Below are positions 54,580 to 63,192 of a stretch of DNA of 64,000 nucleotides, piece by piece. The position numbers and the translations under genes were made by a program. The notes beneath the pieces are model-generated. The model saw only the letters and a list, made by a program, of their open reading frames with translations. It searched no databases and was not told the origin of the DNA. The DNA is from Galbibacter sp038433465 (lineage in GTDB: Bacteria; Bacteroidota; Bacteroidia; Flavobacteriales; Flavobacteriaceae): NCBI RefSeq assembly GCF_038433465.1, contig NZ_JAESVF010000002.1:317328-381327 (forward strand), given 5' to 3'. How positions within the stretch are numbered: the stretch's first letter is position 1; the number at the start of each line of letters is the position of its first letter.

Positions 54580-56490
54580 ATGAGTAACTACCACATTAAA
54601 CACCTAGAAGAATACTTTCAAGTTTACAGAAAGTCTGTTCGCGACCCAGAGAGTTTTTGGGGAGAAGTAGCTGAGGAGCACTTTTTATGGCGAAAAAAAT
54701 GGAATAACGTATTAGAATGGGATTTTAAAAAGCCCGAGATAAAGTGGTTCGAAGGAGCCCAATTAAATATAACTGAAAACTGCATCGATAGGCATTTGCG
54801 TACCCGAGGCGATAAAACTGCAATTATTTGGGAACCCAATAGCCCCGATGAAGAGGCACAGCACATTACGTATAAAGACTTACACGATCGTGTTTGTAAG
54901 TTTGCAAATGTGTTAAAGTCTAAAGGAATCAAAAAAGGAGATCGCGTATGTATCTACCTGCCAATGATTCCAGAGCTGGCAGTTTCAGTGTTGGCTTGTG
55001 CTAGAATTGGAGCGATTCATTCAGTTGTTTTTGCAGGATTTTCTTCCACCGCATTGGCAACACGCATCAATGATGCTGAATGTAAAATGCTTATTACTGC
55101 CGATGGTTCTTTCCGCGGAAATAAAACAATCGATTTAAAAGGAATTGTAGACGAAGCATTAGAAAAATGCAATTGCGTAACATCAGTTTTAGTGGCCAAA
55201 CGCACAGGCGCTACAATACAAATGAAGGAAAATCGAGATGAGTGGTTAGCACCTTTACTCGAAAAAGCAGAAGCTATTTGTGAGCCAGAAATTGTAGACG
55301 CCGAAGATCCACTGTTTATTTTGTATACTTCGGGTTCTACTGGAACACCAAAAGGAATGGTACATACCACAGGAGGATATATGGTATACACAGCATATAC
55401 GTTTAAAAATATATTTCAGTATCAAGAAAATGATGTGTATTGGTGTACCGCCGATATTGGGTGGATTACAGGACATAGTTATATTGTGTACGGACCACTT
55501 GCTAATGGCGCTACAACCGTTATGTTTGAGGGAGTGCCTTCGTATCCAGACTTCGGACGTTTTTGGGAAATTGTAGACAAACATAAAGTCAATCAATTTT
55601 ACACAGCGCCAACGGCGATTCGTGCACTAGCAAAAGAAAATTTAGATTTTGTAACCAAATACGACCTTTCTTCTTTGAAAGTTTTAGGGTCTGTTGGAGA
55701 ACCTATCAACGAAGAGGCTTGGCACTGGTACAACGATAATGTAGGAAAAGGGCAGTGCCCTATTGTAGATACTTGGTGGCAAACCGAAACTGGGGGGATT
55801 ATGATTTCGCCAATTCCGTATGCAACGCCTACCATTCCAACATATGCTACCTTGCCATTACCAGGAATTCAACCAGCATTAATGGACGAAGAAGGGAAAG
55901 AAATTAAAGGCAACCGCGTTAGTGGTCGCATGTGTATAAAATTTCCGTGGCCGTCTATTGCTAGAACAATTTGGGGAAATCATCAACGCTACAAAGAAAC
56001 CTATTTTTCAGCTTTTGAAAACATGTATTTTACAGGAGATGGCGCCTTACGCGATGCCGTAGGTTATTACCGAATTACAGGTCGTGTAGACGATGTGGTT
56101 ATTGTTTCTGGACATAATTTAGGGACAGCGCCAATCGAAGATGCCATTAACGAACACCCTGCAGTTGCCGAATCGGCTATTGTGGGCTTTCCACACGAAG
56201 TAAAAGGAAATGCCTTGTACGGATTTGTAATTTTAAAAGAGGTAGGAGAAACCCGTGACCGAAATAATGTTCGCAACGAAATCAATCAGCAAATCACCGA
56301 GCATATCGGTCCGATTGCAAAACTCGATAAAATTCAATTTGTAAGCGGATTGCCAAAAACGCGAAGCGGAAAAATTATGCGTCGTATTTTACGCAAAATC
56401 GCTTCCAACGACTTATCGAATTTGGGCGATACCAGCACCTTGCTAAACCCAGATGTGGTAGACGAAATTATTAAAGAAAAATTAGATTAG
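54580..56490 (+). CDS. acs: Acetyl-CoA synthetase
   Basis: Acs (636 residues) makes acetyl-CoA from acetate, ATP and CoA through acetyl-AMP. N-terminal ACAS_N segment (YFQVYRKSVRDPESFWGEVAE), then the adenylate-forming core: LFILYTSGSTGTPKGMVHTTGG, WCTADIGWITGHSYIVYGPL, DTWWQTETGGIMISP, YFTGDGALRDAVGYYRITGRVDDVV. The C-terminal lid has LPKTRSGKIMRRILRKIA with the catalytic Lys that protein acetylation switches off. The length matches the family. A hairpin terminator follows. A cNMP/CBS/nucleotidyltransferase gene often found near acs lies 2 kb downstream. Confidence 0.97.
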   Translation: MSNYHIKHLEEYFQVYRKSVRDPESFWGEVAEEHFLWRKKWNNVLEWDFKKPEIKWFEGAQLNITENCIDRHLRTRGDKTAIIWEPNSPDEEAQHITYKDLHDRVCKFANVLKSKGIKKGDRVCIYLPMIPELAVSVLACARIGAIHSVVFAGFSSTALATRINDAECKMLITADGSFRGNKTIDLKGIVDEALEKCNCVTSVLVAKRTGATIQMKENRDEWLAPLLEKAEAICEPEIVDAEDPLFILYTSGSTGTPKGMVHTTGGYMVYTAYTFKNIFQYQENDVYWCTADIGWITGHSYIVYGPLANGATTVMFEGVPSYPDFGRFWEIVDKHKVNQFYTAPTAIRALAKENLDFVTKYDLSSLKVLGSVGEPINEEAWHWYNDNVGKGQCPIVDTWWQTETGGIMISPIPYATPTIPTYATLPLPGIQPALMDEEGKEIKGNRVSGRMCIKFPWPSIARTIWGNHQRYKETYFSAFENMYFTGDGALRDAVGYYRITGRVDDVVIVSGHNLGTAPIEDAINEHPAVAESAIVGFPHEVKGNALYGFVILKEVGETRDRNNVRNEINQQITEHIGPIAKLDKIQFVSGLPKTRSGKIMRRILRKIASNDLSNLGDTSTLLNPDVVDEIIKEKLD

Positions 56491-56580
56491 GAGCCTAGTG
56501 GTATGCTGTAAAAAGCTACCGCTGTTACCCGCTCTCACTCATACACGGTATCCGCTCCATCGGGGCTAGGACTAAAGTAT
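56491..56580. other. GC-rich intergenic segment after acs
   Basis: Directly after acs lies an 85-bp segment clearly richer in G and C than its surroundings (GCTACCGCTGTTACCCGC, then ATCCGCTCCATCGGGGCTAG), bordered by CCTAG at 56495 and CTAGG near 56570. It has no reading frame and no tRNA features. It could be a mobile palindromic repeat of a different family from the 165-bp element. Confidence 0.4.
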
Positions 56581-56595
56581 GGGTATAAAATTTAC

Positions 56596-56640
56596 AAAAT
56601 CCCAACTGTTTTTTTAAATAGTTTGGGGTTTTGTTTTTTT
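56596..56640 (+). terminator. Terminator of acs
   Basis: AAAATCCCAACT (56596-56607) pairs with AGTTTGGGGTTTT (56620-56632) with one wobble and one bulge, followed by GTTTTTTT. Confidence 0.7.
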
Positions 56641-56708
56641 GTAAGTATTGTAATTTGAAATATTTAAAGATTTAATGAATGTTGGATAATTTGATGATGA
56701 AATTATAG

Positions 56709-56872
56709 ACCTATTTAAAAAGTATTAAAAATCAAGGAAGCAGTGTTGGACAAAAGATTAAAAGCTGTTTGAGCGAAGCGAGTTCTTTTAATCTGTGGAA
56801 AGTGTTTCCGTAGATTTTCTTATACTTTTTTAATCAGTCTTGACTTTTTTGTTTCGTTTTTGTGTCAAGACA
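56709..56872 (+). repeat. Dispersed ~165-bp repeat, copy 2
   Basis: Full-length match to copies at 27459-27629 (inverted) and 63231-63392. Hairpin A is GATTAAAAG (56756-56764) with CTTTTAATC (56785-56793); hairpin B is GTCTTGAC (56837-56844) with GTCAAGAC (56864-56871). Compared with the other copies, hairpin A has an A-to-T change matched by a T-to-A change in the other arm. It lies in the 554-bp gap between acs and the lipoprotein gene; the rest (56873-57044) is AT-rich leader with a 13-bp palindrome at 56928-56940. Confidence 0.88.
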
Positions 56873-57044
56873 ACTGCGAAGCACATCAACGAGCACCTAT
56901 AAAAAATATATTTTTAGTGAGTTAAAAATGAAAGTTTCATAAAGATAAATGTATAATTATAGAATTAACTACTTCGATAATTTTATCTTGGTAATTGTAA
57001 TGATTTTAAAAAGAACACGTCAAACTTCCTAAATCTAATCAATT

Positions 57045-57800
57045 ATGAAAAAAATAATTACTTTATTAATCGTTGCTATGACGCTCATAGCATGTTCTTC
57101 AGAAAAGAAAAAAGAAACAGTTTCTATAAATTTGGATAAATATCCGCCAGCACTTATAGAGGTTTTCAAAGCACATGGAGGATTAGAAGTTTGGAAAAAT
57201 CAAAAAACACTTTCGTTTACAAAAGGCAACGAAAATTATACGGTCGATTTAGATACTAGAAAATCGTTTATGAAATCGCCAGCGTATAGTTTAGGTTTTA
57301 ACGGAAAAGAGGCTTGGCTTGTAGAAAAAGACAGCACAGCTTTCAAAGGGAATCCAGATTTTTATCATAATTTATATTTTTATTTCTATGCAATGCCATT
57401 TGTTTTAGCCGATGATGGTATAAAATACAGCGAAACATCTCCGCTTACGGTTGACGGAATAGAGTATCCTGGAGTTAAAATTTCGTATAATGACGGAGTA
57501 GGAGCGTCTTCAAAAGATAACTACTACCTATATTATGATAAAAACACGCACCAAATGCAGTGGTTGGCTTATACAGTAACCTTCTTCGATAATAAACCAA
57601 AGGCTCAAAATCAGACAAACGTTATTAGGTATGAAGAATGGCAAGACGTAAACGGACTTAAATTGCCTAAAACACTGGTATGGTATGCAAAAGATTCTTT
57701 AGGAAATGTTGTCGCACCCAAAGAGAAAAAGCCAGTAACTTTTACAAATGCGTCGCTTTCAACAAGGGCAATGGATAGTATGATGTTTGAAAAGCATTAA
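57045..57800 (+). CDS. DUF6503-type lipoprotein
   Basis: A 251-residue lipoprotein: signal peptide with lipobox LIAC (Cys 17) and SSEKKKE linker. The mature part (ALIEVFKAHGGLEVWKNQKTLSF, AYSLGFNGKEAWLVEKD, FYHNLYFYFYAMPFVLADDG, GVKISYNDGVG, YYLYYDKNTHQMQWLAYTVTF) is a flat beta structure that resembles LolA/LolB-like lipid-binding folds. I assign it to DUF6503 from memory of the family pattern. The function is unknown; lipid binding is only an inference from the fold type. Confidence 0.75.
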   Translation: MKKIITLLIVAMTLIACSSEKKKETVSINLDKYPPALIEVFKAHGGLEVWKNQKTLSFTKGNENYTVDLDTRKSFMKSPAYSLGFNGKEAWLVEKDSTAFKGNPDFYHNLYFYFYAMPFVLADDGIKYSETSPLTVDGIEYPGVKISYNDGVGASSKDNYYLYYDKNTHQMQWLAYTVTFFDNKPKAQNQTNVIRYEEWQDVNGLKLPKTLVWYAKDSLGNVVAPKEKKPVTFTNASLSTRAMDSMMFEKH

Positions 57801-57868
57801 TATTATAACAAACTTTCAATTGTTATTGAGTAAGTGAAACTAAACTATCATGGTACTGTATGGCTGTC

Positions 57869-57890
57869 AGGTCGAGCGGAGTCGAGACCT
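57869..57890. repeat. Short palindrome of the GTCGAG type
   Basis: AGGTC and GACCT arms enclose GAGCGGAGTCGA, in the gap between the convergent lipoprotein and exonuclease genes. Similar GTCGAGA sequences occur near 27715 and 46573. Such elements are scattered in many flavobacterial genomes and may act as terminators. Confidence 0.5.
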
Positions 57891-57959
57891 CTTCCTCAGC
57901 TTTGCTCAAAATTGTGGTATTTCCTTTGAACAATAAACCTAAAATTTAAACTGAAAGAT

Positions 57960-58625
57960 TTATCGAATTTTAAATAAATCTTTCAGTTTTCCTTTTTCAT
58001 TTTTAAACAATCGCGCAACGGTTTTTAAAAACGCCATAGCTGTAATCATGGCATCTCCTGAAGCTGTATGTCTATCTTTTACCGAAATGTTTAAATTTTC
58101 GGCAACTTCATCTAGGCTATAATGTTTGTCTCGACTTATTAAATTTGAGTTTATTCGAGTTGCTCGATACAATATCATGGTGTCGAGTACTTTGTTTTTT
58201 AACTTCGGAAGTCCAAGTCTCTTTAAAGCTTGATTGAGCATTTCGATATCAAAATTGGCATGATGAGCAATTAAAACAGCATTTCCAATATAATCTAAAA
58301 ATAGCTCAAGCGCTTCTGCTTCGGTAGCCGAATTTTGAGGGTCGTTTTTTACAATCCCGTGTATTTTTACAGTCTCAGGATTGAATTGTTCCTGCTGAAT
58401 ATAAATTTCAAAAGCGTTGGCTACTTCAATTATGTTGTTTTTCAAAGTAACCGCTCCGATGCATAAAATTCTGTCTTTGTCATAATCAAAACCCGTGGTT
58501 TCTGTATCGAGAATAACAAAAGTAGTTTCATCGATAAACTCAGGGAGCTTTTCAGAAAATCGTGCTTCGTACCTTTTCCAAAATTCAGGATACGTTTGGC
58601 TATTCTTTTTAAAAAAACGAATCAT
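57960..58625 (-). CDS. DnaQ-like 3'-5' exonuclease
   Basis: A 221-residue DEDDh exonuclease like the epsilon proofreading subunit. ILDTETTGFDYDKDRI is Exo I (Asp, Glu), AHHANFDIEMLNQAL is Exo II (Asp) and DRHTASGDAMITAMAFL is Exo III (His, Asp). An N-terminal ~35-residue segment precedes the domain. Its start overlaps the stop of the upstream cNMP/CBS gene by 4 bp, so the two are translationally coupled; this pairing is common in Bacteroidota and Proteobacteria. It may trim DNA or RNA, or act on nucleotides; a role as the replicative proofreader is not shown. Confidence 0.9.
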   Translation of the reverse strand: MIRFFKKNSQTYPEFWKRYEARFSEKLPEFIDETTFVILDTETTGFDYDKDRILCIGAVTLKNNIIEVANAFEIYIQQEQFNPETVKIHGIVKNDPQNSATEAEALELFLDYIGNAVLIAHHANFDIEMLNQALKRLGLPKLKNKVLDTMILYRATRINSNLISRDKHYSLDEVAENLNISVKDRHTASGDAMITAMAFLKTVARLFKNEKGKLKDLFKIR

Positions 58626-60544
58626 ATAAAAGTTGAAATTTTATAGCGTAGTTTAATGAGTTCTTGTACTTCGTTAATCGACTTAAAACAGCGTTTTAGT
58701 TTTATCTTTTCTTCCTTTGTTAAGGTTTCTAGTTCTATAAATCTTCCGGTGTCTTTATGTAAAAGTCCTTGTTTGGTTCTAAATTTCAGTAAGGCTTTGG
58801 CGGTGTACGAACACGATAAATACAATTCTTTATTGTGTGGTTCGAGTTCTGCCAATTTTTCAAAACGTTCCGCAGTATTGTTAATGTTTTTTATTTTATG
58901 CTGAAGGGTTAAAACTCTGCCAGCATCGGTTATTGGCATGATAGCTCTTTTCTTTAAATCGAAAAAATCTTTGTGTTCTCCGTTGGCTTCAACCAGAAAC
59001 TGTCTGAAAAATCCTAAAGGAGACGGACTCCGAAGCGAGCTAGAAGCCAATGCGTTTAGAAATAATTGGTTCGAATCGAGATGATTAAAAATAGTTTGAG
59101 AAAGCTGATTTGTTAAATTGCTATCTCCGTAGGAAATATCATAATCAAAGAAAATAGAAGCCAATAAAATTTCGTCGTTTCCTGGGTCGGTCATCCATTT
59201 TATAAACTGGTTTTTCCATTCTGTTAACGATAAAGTGTAGTTAGGATTACGCGCCATCATATCGGCAGGGCAATATTCAAAACCAATGTTGCTAAGTCCT
59301 TTGTTTACAATTTTGGCAAGCTCTAGAAAATAAGCTTTTGTTTGTTCGAGTTTTTCGCTCGGTACATCTTCAAAAACAATTGCATTATCTTGGTCGGTGT
59401 GTAATAATTGCTCTTTTCGACCTTGACTTCCTAAAGACATCCAAGCAAATTTTACTGGTGGAGGCGTGCCAATTTTTTCCAAACTTCGTTCGATAACTCT
59501 TTTGATAGTTGCATCATTCAGCTCAAACATAATTTTAGAAACATGCGTCATTGGGATATTTTGCTGAATATAACCAGTCAACAAATGCGTAATACGACCG
59601 TGAATTGCTCGCAGTGTTTTCGATTTATTGGCTCTTTTGATGGCTTTCATCAATACCGCAGGATTGTTTCCTTGACTCACAATAATGTCGTGTTCAGAAA
59701 CAATTCCTAAAGCTTTGCTATTGGGTGTTCCATCTTTTGTAATGCAAATATGACTTATTTTATGCTTCATCATAGCTACTTGTGCTTGCGCAATAGTGAG
59801 CCCTTTTGAATAGCAAATTACAGGCGTTGACATGATTTTTTCTACAGAAACATCAATAGGAAATAAACCAACTGCAATTGTGTTTCGAATATCTTTATCG
59901 GTTACAACGCCAATGGGAAGTTCGTTTTCAATAATAAGTATAGAACCAACATTTTTTTCAGACATAAGTTTTGCAACGTCTTTTACCAAAGTTTCCTTGG
60001 TGCTACTTACAATGTTTTTTACATACCGAACGGGTTGCAATTCGTAGAGCTCGGGAGTTGTTTCCTGCGGAATTTCTTCACTTTCGGTATATAATTTCCC
60101 ACGGTGTTCTCGCGAATATGGATTTCGAGTATTGGAGGCAAAACTTTCAATTAAAAATTGACCAACACGATAATTCCTTTTTATGATTGGTTGAAACGAT
60201 TCAATCGGGATTGCGTACAGAATAGATTCTTCTTCAGCAATGGCGCTAATCATATAATTTTCTTTCGCAAAAATAGGTCGCAATCCAAAAACATCACCTT
60301 CATCGCATTTGTCGAGTGTTTCAGTTTTATCATTTTCATAACGCTGAATTGCAACAGCTCCTTTATGAACTACGTAAAACTGATGGTGTCCTGCTTCATC
60401 TTGTTTAAAAATAGCATTTCCTTTTTGTTTGTAAATTACTTTTACCTCTTGAGCAACTTCCAAAAGTTGATGAGGCTTTAAAAGGTCAAAAGGAGGGAAG
60501 CGTTTTAAAAAATCGGCAACGCGTTCGGCAATGGTATTTTTCAT
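58622..60544 (-). CDS. cNMP-binding/CBS/DUF294 nucleotidyltransferase-like protein
   Basis: A signalling protein of about 640 residues. Order of parts: a cyclic-nucleotide-binding domain (NAIFKQDEAGHHQFYVVHKGA, EGDVFGLRPIF), two CBS domains (KLMSEKNVGSILIIENELPIGVVTDKDIR; MKHKISHICITKDG, GIVSEHDI), a DUF294 nucleotidyltransferase-like domain (SLGSQGRKEQLLHTDQDNAIVF, a GlnD-like metal site), and a DUF294_C domain. I take the ATG at 60544; the frame is open to a TTG at 60586. Related proteins lie beside acs/actP and act in control of acetate use; acs is 2 kb away here, so such a link is plausible but inferred. Confidence 0.88.
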   Translation of the reverse strand: MKNTIAERVADFLKRFPPFDLLKPHQLLEVAQEVKVIYKQKGNAIFKQDEAGHHQFYVVHKGAVAIQRYENDKTETLDKCDEGDVFGLRPIFAKENYMISAIAEEESILYAIPIESFQPIIKRNYRVGQFLIESFASNTRNPYSREHRGKLYTESEEIPQETTPELYELQPVRYVKNIVSSTKETLVKDVAKLMSEKNVGSILIIENELPIGVVTDKDIRNTIAVGLFPIDVSVEKIMSTPVICYSKGLTIAQAQVAMMKHKISHICITKDGTPNSKALGIVSEHDIIVSQGNNPAVLMKAIKRANKSKTLRAIHGRITHLLTGYIQQNIPMTHVSKIMFELNDATIKRVIERSLEKIGTPPPVKFAWMSLGSQGRKEQLLHTDQDNAIVFEDVPSEKLEQTKAYFLELAKIVNKGLSNIGFEYCPADMMARNPNYTLSLTEWKNQFIKWMTDPGNDEILLASIFFDYDISYGDSNLTNQLSQTIFNHLDSNQLFLNALASSSLRSPSPLGFFRQFLVEANGEHKDFFDLKKRAIMPITDAGRVLTLQHKIKNINNTAERFEKLAELEPHNKELYLSCSYTAKALLKFRTKQGLLHKDTGRFIELETLTKEEKIKLKRCFKSINEVQELIKLRYKISTFI

Positions 60545-60590
60545 TTTGAATTTCTTTACGGAAGGATTCTTTTCAAATGTAATCAAAAAA

Positions 60591-60722
60591 GAAGCTGTCT
60601 AAAGAGAATTTTAAAACGTCATTCTGAATTTATTTCAGAATCTCACCATATTAGTTTTTATAAGATGAGAAACTGAGTCAAGCTCAGTTTGACGAAAAAT
60701 TATTCTTTTAAGACAGCCTTTT
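60591..60722. repeat. Nested palindromic REP-like element/terminator
   Basis: An outer stem (AGCTGTCTAAAGAGAAT near 60593-60609, with ATTCTTTTAAGACAGCC at 60701-60717) encloses an inner imperfect palindrome from CGTCATTCTGAA (60617) to CAGTTTGACG (ends 60694), itself containing TTCTGAA/TTCAGAA and AACTGAGTCAAGCTCAGTTT hairpins. It lies 5-130 bp after the NUDIX stop on the minus strand and before the cNMP/CBS gene, so it can act as terminator. Confidence 0.65.
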
Positions 60723-60726
60723 TACT

Positions 60727-61278
60727 TTATCTTGTTTTTCTTCGGATTTCAGAAAAAACCAAATCAATATAATTGGGAGTTTTCGGAACGTAGTTTTGCA
60801 TGAATTCAAAATCTTGAAGTTCCTTCAAATATTGCTCAATCGCTACAAGCTTAATTGCAGTCACTTCGCTTTCTTGAAGCTGAAGCGTTTTTAATGACTG
60901 TTTTAATTTGACAATATATATATGGTGAAACTCACAATCGATAATAGTTTTACTATGCACAACCGATGAACGAAGCACTCCAACTTTTTCCAAATCGTTT
61001 TCAGAAATAGTCAAACCGATTTCTTCTTGCACTTCTCTAACTGCGGAAACTTCTGGAGTTTCGCCAGCAGAAATGTGTCCAGCAACCGAAACATCCCATT
61101 TATTTGGATATGTGTCTTTATTGGGAGCTCTTTTTTGGAGTAATACTTGCTTTTCGTCTGTATACATCCAAACATGCACCGTTGGATGAAAGAGTCCTTT
61201 TTGGTGTGCCTCCGATTTTAAAAGCGTTTTTCCTGTTGGGTTGCCTTCGCTATCTAATATGTCTACAAGTTCATCCAA
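60727..61278 (-). CDS. NUDIX hydrolase, Idi-like
   Basis: A 183-residue NUDIX protein. The NUDIX box GHISAGETPEVSAVREVQEEIGL fits G-x5-E-x7-REUxEExGU. The surrounding pattern (ELVDILDSEGNPTGKTLLKSEAHQKGLFHPTVHVWMY) is like isopentenyl-diphosphate isomerase and YfcD-type hydrolases, but the Idi-specific Cys is not evident, so a hydrolase of nucleoside diphosphate derivatives is more likely. It lies 8 bp after the M42 peptidase gene and is co-transcribed with it. Confidence 0.88.
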   Translation of the reverse strand: MDELVDILDSEGNPTGKTLLKSEAHQKGLFHPTVHVWMYTDEKQVLLQKRAPNKDTYPNKWDVSVAGHISAGETPEVSAVREVQEEIGLTISENDLEKVGVLRSSVVHSKTIIDCEFHHIYIVKLKQSLKTLQLQESEVTAIKLVAIEQYLKELQDFEFMQNYVPKTPNYIDLVFSEIRRKTR

Positions 61279-61286
61279 AGAATTTA

Positions 61287-62375
61287 TTATTTAAAATAGC
61301 TAAAAGTCTCTTCAGGTTTAATCTTTAAAATAGTTTCGTAGATTAAACGAATTACATTTTCAACATCGTCTCTATGTACAGTTTCTACCGTGGTATGCAT
61401 ATAGCGTAGTGGTAGCGAAATTAATGCTGAAGCGACTCCGCCGTTGCTGTATGCAAAAGCATCGGTGTCGGTACCAGTAAATCTAGAAGATGCCATACGT
61501 TGAAAAGGAATTTCTTTCTCTTCGGCCGTTTCGATAATAAGTTCGCGAAGCTTGTTTTGTACTGCTGGAGCATACGAAATAACAGGACCTTTTCCAATTT
61601 CGGTATGTCCTTGCTTTTTCTTGTCAATCATCGGAGTGGTTGTATCGTGGCAAACATCCGTAACAATGGCTACATTTGGTTTGATGGTTTGTGTAATCAT
61701 TTCGGCACCACGAAGTCCAATTTCTTCTTGTACCGAATTGGTAATGTAGAGACCGAACGGAAGTTTCTTTTTATTCTCGTGTAAAAGACGAGCTACTTCA
61801 GCAATCATAAAACCTCCAGCACGGTTGTCTATAGCGCGACAGACAAATTTATCTTCATTTAAAATAAAAAATTCATCTGGATATGTAATAACACAACCTA
61901 CATGAACGCCCATTTTTTCAACTTCTTCTTTGTCTTTGGCACCTATATCTATAAATATATTGTCTAGTTTAGGCGATTCTTCTTTTTCGCCACTTCTTGT
62001 ATGTATAGCAGGCCATCCAAAAACACCTTTTACAATTCCGTTTTTGGTATGGATGTTAACCACTTTAGAAGGTGCAATTTGGTGGTCGCTTCCTCCGTTA
62101 CGTATTACATATATAAGTCCATTGTCGGTAATATAGTTTACATACCACGAAATTTCGTCGGAATGACCTTCAATTACAACTTTGTATTCGGCCTCTGGGT
62201 TAATCACACCAACAGCAGTTCCGTAGGTGTCGGTAATAAATGTATCTACGTATGGCTTTAAATATTCCATCCATATTTTTTGACCTTCCCATTCGTAACC
62301 AGTAGGAGAGGCGTTGTTTAGGTATTTCTCAAGAAACTTAACTGAATTTTCGTTGATAATTTTCGTATTCGACAT
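61287..62375 (-). CDS. M42 family metallopeptidase
   Basis: A 362-residue dinuclear-metal aminopeptidase/endoglucanase-family protein (FrvX type). Metal ligands and signatures: VIEGHSDEISWYV (first His/Asp), FVCRAIDNRAGG (bridging Asp), NSVQEEIGLRGAEM (catalytic Glu pair), IVTDVCHDTTTP (Asp), and the C-terminal RYMHTTVETVHRDDVEN (His). FTGTDTDAFAYSNGG is also conserved. Cytoplasmic, probably forms a dodecameric cage that trims peptides. First in a two-gene unit with the NUDIX gene. Confidence 0.93.
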   Translation of the reverse strand: MSNTKIINENSVKFLEKYLNNASPTGYEWEGQKIWMEYLKPYVDTFITDTYGTAVGVINPEAEYKVVIEGHSDEISWYVNYITDNGLIYVIRNGGSDHQIAPSKVVNIHTKNGIVKGVFGWPAIHTRSGEKEESPKLDNIFIDIGAKDKEEVEKMGVHVGCVITYPDEFFILNEDKFVCRAIDNRAGGFMIAEVARLLHENKKKLPFGLYITNSVQEEIGLRGAEMITQTIKPNVAIVTDVCHDTTTPMIDKKKQGHTEIGKGPVISYAPAVQNKLRELIIETAEEKEIPFQRMASSRFTGTDTDAFAYSNGGVASALISLPLRYMHTTVETVHRDDVENVIRLIYETILKIKPEETFSYFK

Positions 62376-62478
62376 AAATCATTTGTTTTAAGTACACGAA
62401 AATACTAATATTCGTATACATTTAATAAGTGTAGCAAAAGTAATTTGCTATTTTTGGATGCTTTAAAATTGAATTACA

Positions 62479-63192
62479 TTGAAACGATTAATATATATAG
62501 TGTTGCTTTTTCAGTCGGTATTATTGACAGCCCAAATACGAGAGCAAGATTCTATAAGAGTTTTTGAAAAAGATTCTTTGGAAGAACAATACTATTTTTT
62601 CGATGGCGATTCAATACCGAGAAGTATGATAGAGTTGGAGCCTGTTATTGTTTTTCAGCAATTAAAATTTGCCTCCTATAAAGATAAGGTGCGTTACTAT
62701 ATTTTAAAACGAAAAACTATTAAGGTATATCCGTATGCGAAATTGGCTTCCGATAGATTAACAGAATTAACAGCGCGACTCGAAAAGATTCAATCGAAAT
62801 CTAAAAGACGCCAATACACAAAAATTATTCAACGTTATATAGAAGATGAGTTTTCTGCGGAATTAAAAAAGCTCACTCGTACAGAAGGACAAATACTCGT
62901 TAAGCTTATACATAGGCAAACCGGTATTACTGCTTTTGACCTGGTGAAAGAACTCCGTAGCGGATGGCGTGCCTTTTGGTATAACAATACTGCAAAGCTT
63001 TTTGATATTGATATTAAGTTGGAGTACCAACCACAAACGGTACATGAAGACTATTTAATAGAAGACATTTTGCAAAGAGCCTTCGCAAACGGAACATTAG
63101 AAGAGCAGAAATCGGTTTTAGACTTCGATTATTTAGAACTCACCAATAAGTGGAAAACCGCAAATAGTAATGTTTCCTTTAAGCCTGAATAG
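62479..63192 (+). CDS. DUF4294 family exported protein
   Basis: A 237-residue protein with a signal peptide (KRLIYIVLLFQSVLLTAQ). The conserved core begins with ELEPVIVFQQLKFASYKDKVRYYILKRKT and continues KVYPYAKLASDRLTELTARLE, RTEGQILVKLIHRQTG, DLVKELRSGWRAFWYNNTAKLFDID and HEDYLIEDILQRAFANGTLEE. This family is near-universal in Flavobacteriaceae and has no assigned function. The start is a TTG. Divergent from the M42 gene, with about 100 bp between. Confidence 0.88.
   Translation: MKRLIYIVLLFQSVLLTAQIREQDSIRVFEKDSLEEQYYFFDGDSIPRSMIELEPVIVFQQLKFASYKDKVRYYILKRKTIKVYPYAKLASDRLTELTARLEKIQSKSKRRQYTKIIQRYIEDEFSAELKKLTRTEGQILVKLIHRQTGITAFDLVKELRSGWRAFWYNNTAKLFDIDIKLEYQPQTVHEDYLIEDILQRAFANGTLEEQKSVLDFDYLELTNKWKTANSNVSFKPE

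Noticed and set aside
56491..56580. A tRNA gene in the GC-rich segment after acs
   Set aside because: No T-arm GGTTCRA sequence, no CCA end and no cloverleaf pairing could be found.
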